The notes below the pieces were generated by a model. It was not told where the DNA came from and did not search any database. It was given only the letters and a program-made list of their open reading frames with translations. A DNA stretch of 15,718 nt. Origin: JAUVYV01 sp964585535 (lineage in GTDB: Bacteria; Planctomycetota; Phycisphaerae; Sedimentisphaerales; Anaerobacaceae). Below are positions 6,280 to 14,440 of the stretch, one piece after another. The first letter of the stretch is position 1. Every line of letters starts with the position of its first letter. The translations under genes were made by a program, and so were the position numbers. The DNA is taken from contig CAZPDW010000038.1 of assembly GCA_964585535.1 (NCBI GenBank), positions 1 through 15,718 on the forward strand, given 5' to 3'.

Positions 6280-6308
6280 AGTTTAGTGGATTGACGTCTG
6301 TCCGGCAA
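6280..6308 (-). promoter_or_regulatory. Candidate promoter of the dctPQM operon
   Basis: On the minus strand TTGCCG (6308-6303) and TAAACT (6285-6280) are spaced 17 bp apart, each matching 4 of 6 consensus bases. The predicted start of transcription leaves a leader of about 46 nt. The repeated motif at 6283-6297 covers the spacer and most of the -10 box, as a regulator site might. Confidence 0.35.
6283..6297. repeat. 15-bp motif TTAGTGGATTGACGT, copy 2
   Basis: Matches 2011-2025 in 14 of 15 bases, in the same orientation. It overlaps the candidate dctP promoter, which favours a regulatory reading, but chance or a genome-wide repeat cannot be excluded from two copies. Confidence 0.4.
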
Positions 6309-6340
6309 GGATTTTTGGTCTGCCTGCGGCGGGTTGCGGC

Positions 6341-6369
6341 TTGTTTTATGGAGCGATTTCGGTTACAAT
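6341..6369 (+). promoter_or_regulatory. Candidate promoter of the beta-CASP nuclease gene
   Basis: TTGTTT (6341-6346) and TACAAT (6364-6369) are 17 bp apart; the -10 matches 5 of 6 and the -35 is weak. Transcription would start near 6376, so the coding start must lie further downstream, at 6398 or 6419. Confidence 0.4.
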
Positions 6370-6397
6370 GCGTTATGTAATGTCATTTTGGAAGAAA

Positions 6398-7825
6398 ATG
6401 AAAAAGTTGGGGCGTGGTATGCGGATAAAGCTGAGGTTTCTCGGGGCGGCCCGAAACGTTACCGGCTCGCGGCATTTGCTCGAGGCGAACGGTGTTAAAT
6501 TGCTCGTTGATTGTGGGCTGTATCAGGAACGGCAGTTTAGAGACAGAAACTGGGATTCCTTTCCCGTGCCCCCAAACCAGATAGATGCCGTCTTGTTGAC
6601 GCACGCACATCTCGACCACTGCGGGCTGCTGCCCAAGCTTGTGCGTGAGGGGTTTTCAGGCAGGATATACTGCACAAACGCGACGGCGGAGATTGCGAAG
6701 ATAATTCTGCTGGATTCGGCTCATATTCAGGAAGAGGACGCCGAGCACAAGCGCAAACGACACAAAAGGCAGGGTCGAAAAGGGCCTCACGGGGACGTTC
6801 CGCTGTACAATACGGCTGATGCGGAGGCGGTTTTTCCACTTTTTGCGCCGGTGAAATACAGGCAGACCGTGGCAATCGGCGAAGGCATTCAGGCGACTCT
6901 CTGCGACGCCGGGCACGTCCTTGGCTCGTCTATGATACTGATTGACGTGAGCCGGGACGGCGAGAAAAGGACAGTTCTGTTTTCGGGCGACATCGGCAGA
7001 CCGGACAGGCCCATAGTCCGCGACCCGAACATCCCCGAAAGGGCCGACTACGTCATCATCGAATCTACTTATGGCGACAGGTTGCACAAGGATACCGGCG
7101 ACGTGAAAAGACAGATGGCCGAGGTCATAAACTCGACCGAACGCTCCGGCGGCAACGTCGTTGTCCCGAGCTTTGCGCTCGAGCGCTCGCAGGAGCTTCT
7201 GTACTATCTGAGCGAGCTGCTTGGTGAAGACGCGATACCGCATCTGACGGTATTTTTAGACAGTCCTATGGCGGCGAGGATAACCGAGGTCTTCAAGCGG
7301 CACGGCGAGATGTTCGACGCCGAGACAGTGGAAATGCTCAGGAACCACCGCAGGCCTTTCAGTTTTCCGGGACTGCGTGTTACTTCATCGGCGGCTGAAT
7401 CGAAAACAATCAACCACATCAGGGGGACGGTCGTGATTATCGCCGGCTCGGGTATGTGCACGGGCGGCAGGGTCAAGCACCACCTTGTCAACAACATAAC
7501 AAGACCCGAAAACACGATAATGTTTGTCGGCTACCAGGCGGTGGGCACTCTCGGCAGGACAATAGTAGATGGTGCAAAGCGGGTACGAATTCTCGGCGAA
7601 AAATATCCGGTCAGGGCGGGGATTGCACAGATACGCGGTTTTTCGGCGCACGCCGACAGGGATGAGCTTTTCGGCTGGCTTGAGAAGTTCAAAGAGCCGC
7701 CCAGGGGCGTTTTCGTAGTTCACGGCGAAGCGGATAGTGCGGTTGCCTTCGGTAACTACGTCAGAGAAAAAGCCGGCTGGCGGGTTACCGTGCCGGAATA
7801 TCAGCAAGAAGTTATTTTAGACTAA
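6398..7825 (+). CDS. Metallo-beta-lactamase/beta-CASP/RMMBL ribonuclease-type protein
   Basis: 475 residues from the chosen start. Domain order is an MBL fold, a beta-CASP insert and a C-terminal RMMBL domain. Metal ligands are visible in HAHLDH (about 69-74), DAGHVLGS (about 170-177) and FSGDIG (about 195-200). The beta-CASP part has VPSFALERSQELL (about 256-268) and LDSPMA, and the C-terminus has GFSAHADRDEL and VVHGE. Such proteins are zinc-dependent RNA-processing nucleases of the CPSF73/RNase J superfamily, acting in the cytoplasm. A Lys/Arg-rich insert (about 117-130) could help bind RNA. The frame is open back to a TTG at 6341, but that falls in the promoter. ATG 6398 has GGAAG just upstream, and family members usually begin near RIKLRFLGAARNVTGS, so ATG 6419 is an alternative. 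It is divergent from dctP, and its 3' end overlaps the radical SAM gene. Confidence 0.9.
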   Translation: MKKLGRGMRIKLRFLGAARNVTGSRHLLEANGVKLLVDCGLYQERQFRDRNWDSFPVPPNQIDAVLLTHAHLDHCGLLPKLVREGFSGRIYCTNATAEIAKIILLDSAHIQEEDAEHKRKRHKRQGRKGPHGDVPLYNTADAEAVFPLFAPVKYRQTVAIGEGIQATLCDAGHVLGSSMILIDVSRDGEKRTVLFSGDIGRPDRPIVRDPNIPERADYVIIESTYGDRLHKDTGDVKRQMAEVINSTERSGGNVVVPSFALERSQELLYYLSELLGEDAIPHLTVFLDSPMAARITEVFKRHGEMFDAETVEMLRNHRRPFSFPGLRVTSSAAESKTINHIRGTVVIIAGSGMCTGGRVKHHLVNNITRPENTIMFVGYQAVGTLGRTIVDGAKRVRILGEKYPVRAGIAQIRGFSAHADRDELFGWLEKFKEPPRGVFVVHGEADSAVAFGNYVREKAGWRVTVPEYQQEVILD

Positions 7826-9249
7826 TCACTGCGGATTTTGCGGAGGATGTCCCAGTATGCGCCTCGTGCGCCGGCGTTGATTGCTTCGACCAATTCGGTG
7901 TTGTCGTTGTAGTTATGGTCTGTCGCTGCCGTGTCGGCCTCTGAAATCGGCTCGAAAAATTGTTTGTCGCCGGCGATGATGTCTTTGATTAGCTCGGCGG
8001 GTCTGTCGCCGAGGGCCTGTGAGATGTAAAAGGTCGGCCTGAACAGGTCCACTTGCCCATCGTATTTACGCTTTATATTCGGGTTTGTTTCCATAGGCCC
8101 TTCTGCGGCGGCAATTTGTGCCATTTCGGTTCCGGGATAGATTCTTACACCGAGCGGCGCGCCGGCGCAGTCGGGGTTTATTTTCTTAACGAAATCGATT
8201 GTCTCTTTGGCGGTATCCGCCGTTTCGCCGGGTCCGCCCAACAGCAGGTCGAGCATTACGGTGATTCCGTTTTCTTTGCAGAGCCGAACCGCCGAGGCGA
8301 GGTCTTCTTTGGTATGCTGCTGTCGCAGGTTTTTCAGGATAAGCGGGGAGGCGGAGTCGCCGGTGAAGTCGATGCCGGCGCAGCCGGCCCTGCTCATCGT
8401 CCGGGCCAGTTGCGCATCGAAGGGTGTTACGGCCAGGTAGGTGTACCAGCGCAGGCGGTCGCCGAGCCGGCGGTGTATGAATTCTTCGCAGACCGTGTAT
8501 GCGTGTTCGGGGACGATGTTGAATTCGGAGTCGCATATATGCAGGACATCCACCTCTTGTTCGAGCAGTGTCCCGGCCTCGTCGGCGACTTCCGCCGGCC
8601 GGCGCAGCCGGACGGTCGTGCCCTTAGCCAGGCGGTCGGCGCAGTAGATACAGGGTCGGTTACAGCCCCGCTTGGTTTCTATGCCGCATTGGCCTCCTCT
8701 TGCAAGGTAGGTTGGATTGTCGATTGCATCTCTGCTTGTGGGCAGCGAGAGCGGCTGAGGCCAGGCGGGGCGGTTGCTAATAATGCGGCCGTTGCTTCGC
8801 CACACAAGCCCACCAACCCGGCGGAAATGTTTTTTGCCCTGCAACTGCCTATAGAGAGAAATTATAGCCGGCTCGCCGTCGCCGCGAATACCGAATTCGG
8901 CGTTGGTGTATTCGACGATTTGTTCGGGGAAGATTGAGAAGCCGACGCCGCCTATGACAATCGGGGCATCGGTGAGAGTTCGTATTGTTTTTACGGTTTC
9001 AGCGAGCCGGGGCACGAACCATTGGCAGCTTGGCCAGAAGCAGTCATCGGAGTTTCGAAACGACAGGCCGACTAATTCGGGATTGTGCGTCGCGAAATAG
9101 TCCTGCAACATTGCGGCCGGGTCATCGGACAGGCACAAATCCACTATGTCGGTCTCGATGCCGGCTTGGACGGCGGCGGTCGCTATGTAATCCAGCCCGA
9201 GCGGCGCTATGGCCGGCAGCATCGTATTCGTATTGATGAGCGTCAGCAT
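7822..9249 (-). CDS. B12-binding domain/radical SAM protein, function unknown
   Basis: 475 residues. The N-terminal Rossmann-type cobalamin-binding domain is seen in LINTNTM (4-10), PLGLDYIATAA (16-26), ELVGLSFRNSDD (58-69), IVIGGVGFSIFP (97-108) and GDGEP (123-127), the arrangement of BchE-like proteins. The radical SAM cluster motif is Cys196-x3-Cys200-x2-Cys203 (GCNRPCIYC), followed by LLLGGPGET further on. It should cleave S-adenosylmethionine through a 4Fe-4S cluster; the substrate cannot be inferred. The frame is open 68 codons further up (to 9453), but that part is Arg/Pro-rich and atypical. ATG 9249 is preceded by GGAGA with good spacing and begins where family homology starts. It is convergent with the beta-CASP gene, with the two ORFs (stops included) sharing 4 bp (7822-7825). 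No partner genes are visible, so the pathway is open. Confidence 0.88.
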   Translation of the reverse strand: MLTLINTNTMLPAIAPLGLDYIATAAVQAGIETDIVDLCLSDDPAAMLQDYFATHNPELVGLSFRNSDDCFWPSCQWFVPRLAETVKTIRTLTDAPIVIGGVGFSIFPEQIVEYTNAEFGIRGDGEPAIISLYRQLQGKKHFRRVGGLVWRSNGRIISNRPAWPQPLSLPTSRDAIDNPTYLARGGQCGIETKRGCNRPCIYCADRLAKGTTVRLRRPAEVADEAGTLLEQEVDVLHICDSEFNIVPEHAYTVCEEFIHRRLGDRLRWYTYLAVTPFDAQLARTMSRAGCAGIDFTGDSASPLILKNLRQQHTKEDLASAVRLCKENGITVMLDLLLGGPGETADTAKETIDFVKKINPDCAGAPLGVRIYPGTEMAQIAAAEGPMETNPNIKRKYDGQVDLFRPTFYISQALGDRPAELIKDIIAGDKQFFEPISEADTAATDHNYNDNTELVEAINAGARGAYWDILRKIRSD

Positions 9250-9626
9250 AAAGTCTCCGGTTTTTTCCATTTTAGCAGGTCGATTTGCTTTTTCACAATG
9301 TTTTGTCCTGAGCGTTTGCGATACTGGGGGCGGGATGGGTGTCCGCTCGGCCGAGATTGGTGTATTGACCGGAGGATGCGATACGTCCGAGAACGCAATA
9401 GCTGCAGATTTTCGGACTCGGCGTGGCCGGGCGCCTCTGCGCAACCGAAACATCGATTTTGGGCGGGTTTGCAGGGTGGAGACATCTTCGAGCCGGGTAC
9501 TGCATAAAAAAGCCGTCCCCCGGTGCAGCGAGGACGATATATGTTGTCATTTTCGCCGTGTGTTATGACGAGATAGTGTAAGCAAGCGAAAGAACAGGTT
9601 CAAAAGATTGGATGAAAGGTTGAGTT
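9250..9626. other. Divergent intergenic region, no gene supported
   Basis: About 375 bp between the radical SAM gene (minus) and the zinc-ribbon gene (plus). Open frames exist on both strands (for example plus 9209-9568 and minus 9293-9550), but their products are Arg/Pro/Cys-rich, lack ribosome-binding sites and resemble no family. Promoters for both flanking genes must lie here; I could not pick convincing boxes. Confidence 0.5.
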
Positions 9627-9845
9627 ATGGATAGGGAAATGAAATGTATGCGATGCGGCGGGACTAATGTCGTACCGAGTGAGCTGCAGTCCACGGGCAA
9701 AATCTATTCTCGTCCCAGGGGTGCGAAGCTTCTGACGGTATTGACGACCGGCGCTGCGGTCAGCGCTCTTACGTGCCTGGACTGCGGTCATCTGGAGCTG
9801 ATGGTAGATGCGGAAAAAGCAAAGGCCCTCACGAGGACGGCTTGA
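9627..9845 (+). CDS. Small zinc-ribbon protein
   Basis: 72 residues with two CxxC knuckles, Cys7/Cys10 (KCMRCGG) and Cys50/Cys53 (TCLDCGHLEL), a classic zinc-ribbon arrangement. The segment between them is polar and then hydrophobic (LLTVLTTGAAVSALTC, about 35-50). It probably binds one zinc ion; DNA, RNA or protein binding are all possible, and I know no specific role. The chosen ATG at 9627 has GAAAGG about 8 nt upstream; a second ATG at 9639, with AGGG just before it, would shorten the protein by four residues. It is monocistronic and followed by a clear terminator. Confidence 0.75.
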   Translation: MDREMKCMRCGGTNVVPSELQSTGKIYSRPRGAKLLTVLTTGAAVSALTCLDCGHLELMVDAEKAKALTRTA

Positions 9846-9892
9846 TAGTCTGCAAGACGGTTCTGGAAATTCGTTGAGCCGGTTCGATAAGT

Positions 9893-9958
9893 CCGAAAAA
9901 GCATGAGAAGCAAAAGTGCTTTCGGCCCCGGGTGTGCGAGGGCTGCCGGGGCGTTTTA
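9893..9958 (+). terminator. Two-hairpin intrinsic terminator after the zinc-ribbon gene
   Basis: The first hairpin pairs CCGAAA and GCA (9893-9898, 9901-9903) with TGC and TTTCGG (9917-9925), with a two-base bulge. The second pairs GCCCCGG (9925-9931) with CCGGGGC (9946-9952) and is followed by GTTTTA. The second alone fits a rho-independent terminator. The hairpins share base 9925, so they could stack or compete. Confidence 0.6.
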
Positions 9959-10107
9959 TCCTGCCGCCACTGATAATTCATTGTTTATAGGGCTGATTTG
10001 CGGCGGGTTTTGCGGAGTTTTTTATGCGGTAAAGCGAATTCTGCTGTGAGCCGATTTAATTCAGCAAACAATGCTCGAATTTACGACCATAAAGAAACGA
10101 GTGTGTT

Positions 10108-10743
10108 GTGAACAGTAAAGAAAAGAGCAAGGTGCGCCGGTTGATAGGCCGGCTCAAAACCGAGCGTAGGAAACAGGCCCAAAAGATAGACATACTCTGC
10201 AACGATTTTATCGCAGCCCACCGCCAGTTCATCAGTGGGCTGGGTGTAATCAGTTTTGCGGCGGATTTCTACGAGTCGATAGCGGGCGTTACCGACCTGC
10301 AGAAGCTCCTGTGCACGGCGGGCCGGCTGATCGAGGACCGGCTCGGCGGTGCAAACGTCGCTTTTTTCCTGCGCCGGCGCAACAACTTCGAGCTGCACGT
10401 ATTCGAGGCCGAGAAGCCGATTGAAATGGAAAACAAGCGGCTGGAAAACTGCTTTACCACCGAAGTCGTGGAAACAATCTCAACTTCAAACAAGCTCTGC
10501 TCGCTCGACGATATGTTCGCGATGGGTCTGCAGGGCAATCCCGCCTCTTTTGATAAGCTCTCGGCTTTTGCCGTTCCGATAAACGACGGCGGCTCGTCAC
10601 CCGGGTTTATACTCATTTACCGGTCGGGCCGGAGAGAATTGGCCGGTGAGAAGCTGCATAGCATCGTCTCGATAGCGCCGGGTCTGTGCCGTGCGATTGA
10701 GTCCTGCCGGGCTCTCGCTCCCCAGTTGAGCAGTAGAAAGTAG
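10108..10743 (+). CDS. Stand-alone GAF-like domain protein
   Basis: 211 residues, starting with GTG. The first 30 residues are very basic and helical (a short coiled coil is possible). The rest (about 45-205) has the alternating pattern of a GAF-type sensor domain: a helix with ITDLQKLL-type spacing (GVTDLQKLLCTAGRLIEDRL, about 60-79), ANVAFFLRRRNNFEL (about 82-96), a helix, then LSAFAVPIND (about 150-159) and PGFILIYRSG. There is no kinase, cyclase, GGDEF or DNA-binding output domain and no membrane segment, so it may act as a soluble ligand-sensing partner of another signalling protein. No strong Shine-Dalgarno site is visible before the GTG, so the start is uncertain. It is convergent with the efflux operon, 40 bp away. 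Confidence 0.65.
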   Translation: MNSKEKSKVRRLIGRLKTERRKQAQKIDILCNDFIAAHRQFISGLGVISFAADFYESIAGVTDLQKLLCTAGRLIEDRLGGANVAFFLRRRNNFELHVFEAEKPIEMENKRLENCFTTEVVETISTSNKLCSLDDMFAMGLQGNPASFDKLSAFAVPINDGGSSPGFILIYRSGRRELAGEKLHSIVSIAPGLCRAIESCRALAPQLSSRK

Positions 10744-10783
10744 GGAATCGCAAGAAAGAAAATAGTCCGGATTTGCCGGGTTG

Positions 10784-12439
10784 TCAGCGTGACCTGCTCA
10801 GCCGTGCTTTTGGCACTATCGGCTCGAAGCGTATTTTTGCAGCCCCTAACAATGTCCCCGTTGCATAGGCCAAATCGACCTGCGCTATTTGATACTCGGC
10901 CAGCGCCAGAATTTCGGCGCTTTGAGCGTTTGCGAACTTGGCCTGCTGGTCCAGGACGTCCGTGCTCGTCCGCAGCCCCAGTTCGTACTGTCTTTTTTCC
11001 GCTTCGTAGAGCCGGCCCGCCAAAATTGCGTTTTGCCTGCTTGCTAAAATGCTCTGCCAGTTCGCCTCCAACTGGTCAATCGCACCCAGCACATCCATCT
11101 CAATTAGCGTTCTGCGGTTGTCGGCGCTGCTGAGCCGTTGTCTTCGCCGGTAAAACGCCTGGCGAAGCCGGCTCTTCGCCGCCTTATTGCCCAGCGGCAC
11201 CAGCAGCCGAAGCCCCAATATGTGGTCCTCGAAATGTTTGTCGTAGAGCATATCGTACGCATCGCTGCTGACCTGTCCCAGCCCGCTGATGTTATACGTG
11301 TAGTTCAGCGTTACCAGCGGCAGCGCCTGATTTTTATAGAAGTCCACCGTGCTTATGTCCTGCGCAATTTGAAGCTGTAATTGGAGCATTTCCATCCGGT
11401 TTTCGATAGCAGCGGCAACCAGCCGGGGCCTGTCAAGCTCGTATCGCACCGGGTCCGGCTCGGTCATCGGGACCACCGTCGTCGGCGTATCCATTCTTAA
11501 GCCCGCTTGATTCAGTATCTGCTTAAGCTCTCTTTCCCTGTCGCGCAGGTCGTTTTCCGCCTTGATAATTGCTTCAAGCCGTTCGGCCGCTCCCGCCTGG
11601 CTGCGAAGAATCTCGACCTGGGGTTTTTCACCCGAGGCAACCATCCGCTTGGTCTGCTCCAATTGCGCCTGAGCCGAGTCATACTCCTGCTTGCGAACCT
11701 CAAGCTCGCGCCTGGCGGCGTAAAGACGCCAGTAGGTACGGTCGGCATCGGCGAGCACGCGTATTACCTCGAGTTTTGTCTGCGCATCGGTTATCTGCCG
11801 TTGATACTCGGTTATCCGAATCGAGTGTGTGTTCGCGCGTTTGCCCGCCCCCCGAAGCAGCTCCTGACTGACGGACAGAGATGCCCGCGTGGTGAAGTAT
11901 GGGTTGAACGTCGTCCTTAAAAAATTTGTCTCCGTGCGCTGCTCGGCCAGGTCAAATGTCACCGTCCCGCCCGTTCGCAGAGGCACCTGCACGCCAAGGT
12001 CCATAGAGGTTCTGTCAACGTTGGAGCCGATGATATTAACATCCGATGCCGCCGGCTGATTCGTTTTGCTCAGGGACAAATCAGAAAAAAAAGCAGACTC
12101 GAATTTTGCTTCTTCCTCACTTACCTGTGCCGCTGCAATAGACGGCTCGACCAATTGCACCTTCAAATCAAGATTGTTCGCCAACGTCATTGCACGGACC
12201 TGCTCCAGCGAAAGCTCCAGCCGCGCCGGCGCAGCCGCATTTGCTTCTGAAGGTGTTTTCTGTTCAGCTTTTTTGGGGGGTAGCTCAAGGGTATCTATCC
12301 GGCGGACCTGCTCGGGGCGGACCTTCATCTGGTAAAACTGGTCCTCATCGGCAAACTCCTCACAGCCGGCCAGGGCGAGCAATCCCGCCGCAGGCAATAT
12401 CAAAAACAGGAACCTTCTTATCGAGTATTTTTTATTCAT
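10784..12439 (-). CDS. TolC-family outer-membrane efflux lipoprotein
   Basis: 551 residues. The signal peptide ends in LALAGC (Cys26), so the mature protein is lipid-anchored. Two outer-membrane-efflux repeats follow: helical segments with LSLEQVRAMTLANNLDLKVQ (about 74-93) and a middle part QVPLRTGGTVTFDLAEQRT, then long heptad-rich helices, and a second repeat ending with RTSTDVLDQQAKFANAQSAE. Trimers of such proteins form the outer-membrane and periplasmic tunnel of tripartite pumps. It is the last gene of the operon; its ATG lies inside the end of the permease gene (8-nt overlap), which points to translational coupling. Residues about 27-70 are a charged, low-complexity linker rich in Lys, Glu and Pro. 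No strong terminator follows; only a 4-bp CCGG hairpin with a T-rich tail is seen near 10760-10780. Confidence 0.9.
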   Translation of the reverse strand: MNKKYSIRRFLFLILPAAGLLALAGCEEFADEDQFYQMKVRPEQVRRIDTLELPPKKAEQKTPSEANAAAPARLELSLEQVRAMTLANNLDLKVQLVEPSIAAAQVSEEEAKFESAFFSDLSLSKTNQPAASDVNIIGSNVDRTSMDLGVQVPLRTGGTVTFDLAEQRTETNFLRTTFNPYFTTRASLSVSQELLRGAGKRANTHSIRITEYQRQITDAQTKLEVIRVLADADRTYWRLYAARRELEVRKQEYDSAQAQLEQTKRMVASGEKPQVEILRSQAGAAERLEAIIKAENDLRDRERELKQILNQAGLRMDTPTTVVPMTEPDPVRYELDRPRLVAAAIENRMEMLQLQLQIAQDISTVDFYKNQALPLVTLNYTYNISGLGQVSSDAYDMLYDKHFEDHILGLRLLVPLGNKAAKSRLRQAFYRRRQRLSSADNRRTLIEMDVLGAIDQLEANWQSILASRQNAILAGRLYEAEKRQYELGLRTSTDVLDQQAKFANAQSAEILALAEYQIAQVDLAYATGTLLGAAKIRFEPIVPKARLSRSR

Positions 12440-13688
12440 GTCTCAACGCCTCAATAGGGTCAAGCCGGGCCGCCTTTATCGCCGGGAACATACCGAACAC
12501 TATGCCCACCGTCCCCGCAAAGGCGAACGAAAGCACTATGGCCCATGCAGGGATATAGGTTTTTTCCAGCAGCGGATTTATGCTTGATATCACTAAAGTC
12601 AGCAGTTTGCCGACCCCGACACCCACCAGGCCGCCCACAAAGCACAGGATGACCGCCTCAATCAGAAACTGTGTCAGAATCGCCGACCTTTTCGCCCCCA
12701 CGGCCTTGCGAAGTCCGATTTCCCTGGTTCGTTCGGATATCGATACCAACATTATGTTCATAATCCCGACACCGCCGACCAGGAGAGATATTCCCACGAT
12801 TCCGCCGGCGACCAGCGTTACGACGAGCGCGACTTCGTTGAAGGTTTTTATCACGCTCTTGAGCGACTCAACCCTGAACGTATCCGGCTCGCCCGGTTTG
12901 ATGCTGCGTGTGCGGCGCAGGAAGAACTTTATCTCGGCCACTGCCTCGTCAAGGACCTCGGTTTGTCTGCTCTCGGCAAGGGCCCATATCCAGGGTTTCT
13001 GGAACTTTGACGCCATTTTGAATGGGACCAGCACCTCGTACCGCTCCTGGCCGCCGCCGCCGAATCCAAGGTCGGGCGTTTTTTCAATCACCCCGACAAC
13101 ACGAAAATTTCTGTACCCGATGCGAATCGTTTCCCCGATGCAGTCTTTGTCCAGAGCCAGCTTGTCGCGCAGCTCCGGCTCAATCAGGCACACTGCCCGG
13201 CCGTCGTCTATCACCGAGAGCTTTCGCCCGATTACCAAAGTCCTGCTCTCTATTTCGTGCCAGGCCGGGTCGATGCCCGTCACACCTACGTCCAGCACGC
13301 TTTTCTCACCGTGTTTGACCGTGTGCTGACCGGCCGAGCCGACGCGACTGTATCGCTCCACCGACGGACAGTGTTCGAGCAAACCGGCAAGCTGCTGCTG
13401 CTCGAAGCGAACCTGCCACCACGGCTGGTGACTCAAAGGTCCCGTGTCTGGTCGTCTCGGCTGTACCATAATCATGTTGCTGCCAAACGTCTCGACCTGG
13501 CTGAGGATTTTCGCCTTCAACCCCGTCAAAGCCGCGATGACCGCCACCACCGAGGCAACCCCGATTACGATTCCGATTGTCGTCAGGATTGACCGTGTTT
13601 TGTTCGCCCAAATCTGGCCGACGGCAAGATATACGCTCTGGTACACGAGCCGACAAAACATCAGCGGCGCCAGAAGCAGTGCCTTCAT
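12432..13688 (-). CDS. MacB/FtsX-type ABC transporter permease
   Basis: 418 residues. One N-terminal membrane helix (about 30-55, in SILTTIGIVIGVASVVAVIA) is followed by a large periplasmic domain of the MacB type (about 56-285) and a C-terminal FtsX domain with three helices. The latter is preceded by the typical SLLVGGVGIMNIMLVSISER and TREIGLRKAVGAKR segment. The end, AARLDPIEALRHE, is also typical of MacB and LolC/E-like permeases. In this family the permease transmits ATP hydrolysis to the periplasmic fusion protein and TolC rather than moving substrate through the inner membrane. Its ATG overlaps the ATPase stop (ATGA). The ATPase and permease are separate genes here, unlike the fused E. 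coli MacB. Confidence 0.93.
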   Translation of the reverse strand: MKALLLAPLMFCRLVYQSVYLAVGQIWANKTRSILTTIGIVIGVASVVAVIAALTGLKAKILSQVETFGSNMIMVQPRRPDTGPLSHQPWWQVRFEQQQLAGLLEHCPSVERYSRVGSAGQHTVKHGEKSVLDVGVTGIDPAWHEIESRTLVIGRKLSVIDDGRAVCLIEPELRDKLALDKDCIGETIRIGYRNFRVVGVIEKTPDLGFGGGGQERYEVLVPFKMASKFQKPWIWALAESRQTEVLDEAVAEIKFFLRRTRSIKPGEPDTFRVESLKSVIKTFNEVALVVTLVAGGIVGISLLVGGVGIMNIMLVSISERTREIGLRKAVGAKRSAILTQFLIEAVILCFVGGLVGVGVGKLLTLVISSINPLLEKTYIPAWAIVLSFAFAGTVGIVFGMFPAIKAARLDPIEALRHE

Positions 13689-14440
13689 AGCTGACCCTCT
13701 TGTTTCTGCTCTTCGTGAGCTGCCCGCTGTCCGGCGTCTTGTTCGATTCCAAGATCGCTGTATATCCGCCCGTCTTTCATACGAACGATACGCTTTGCGT
13801 GCTGTGCCACATCGTGCTCGTGCGTCACCATCACAATCGTCTGGCCGTCCCTGTGAAGCGCGTCGAACAATTCGAGTATGTCCTCGCTCGTTTTGCTGTC
13901 CAAGTTACCGGTCGGCTCGTCGGCCAGCAGTATGCTCGGATTACACACAAGGGCCCGCGCAATAGCCACTCTTTGTTTTTCACCGCCCGAAAGCTGATTC
14001 GGCTTATGCTTTATCCTGTCGGCAAGCCCGACGCGTTCGAGCGCCTTGCGGGCCCGCTTTCGACGTGAAAACCAGCCGTTGCGGGAATAAATCAGCGGTA
14101 TCTCCACGTTCTTAAGGGCGTTCAACTGGCCGAGCAGCTCAAAGGATTGAAAAACAAATCCAATCCTTTCGTTTCGCACACGTGCCAGAGCCGTCTCACC
14201 CATCTTCGTTGTGTCCCGGCCGTCCAGCCAATAGTATCCATTAGTTGCGCGGTCCAGACAGCCCAGGACGTTCATCAGCGTGCTCTTGCCCGAGCCGGAA
14301 TGTCCCATCACGGCCACGAATTCGTTCTCACATACGTCGAGATTGACTCCATCGAGAGCGTGGATTTGCTCGGCGCCCACCTTATAGATGCGCTTGACAT
14401 CTCTAAGCCGAATTATCGTTTTGCCGCTGTGCTCGGTCAT
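13685..14440 (-). CDS. MacB/LolD-type ABC transporter ATPase
   Basis: 251 residues. All nucleotide-binding motifs are present: Walker A GHSGSGKST (46-54), Q-loop Gln98, signature LSGGEKQ (150-156), Walker B ILLADEPTGNLD (170-181, with catalytic Glu175) and switch His207. GHSGSGKST and DEPTGNLD are typical of the MacB/LolD/FtsE subfamily. It sits on the cytoplasmic face and powers the permease encoded by the next gene. The start overlaps the stop of the membrane-fusion gene by 4 nt (ATGA). After about residue 225 comes a polar tail rich in Gln and Glu, not needed for the fold. Confidence 0.95.
   Translation of the reverse strand: MTEHSGKTIIRLRDVKRIYKVGAEQIHALDGVNLDVCENEFVAVMGHSGSGKSTLMNVLGCLDRATNGYYWLDGRDTTKMGETALARVRNERIGFVFQSFELLGQLNALKNVEIPLIYSRNGWFSRRKRARKALERVGLADRIKHKPNQLSGGEKQRVAIARALVCNPSILLADEPTGNLDSKTSEDILELFDALHRDGQTIVMVTHEHDVAQHAKRIVRMKDGRIYSDLGIEQDAGQRAAHEEQKQEGQL

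Noticed and set aside
8053..8937. 294-residue plus-strand frame opposite the radical SAM gene
   Set aside because: The opposite strand carries the clear CxxxCxxC motif and B12 domain; this frame resembles no family.
9209..9568. 119-residue plus-strand frame in the divergent intergenic region
   Set aside because: Overlaps the radical SAM start, lacks a ribosome-binding site and has atypical composition.
10744..10783. Possible bidirectional terminator between the GAF-like gene and the TolC gene
   Set aside because: Only a 4-bp CCGG/CCGG stem; too weak to call.
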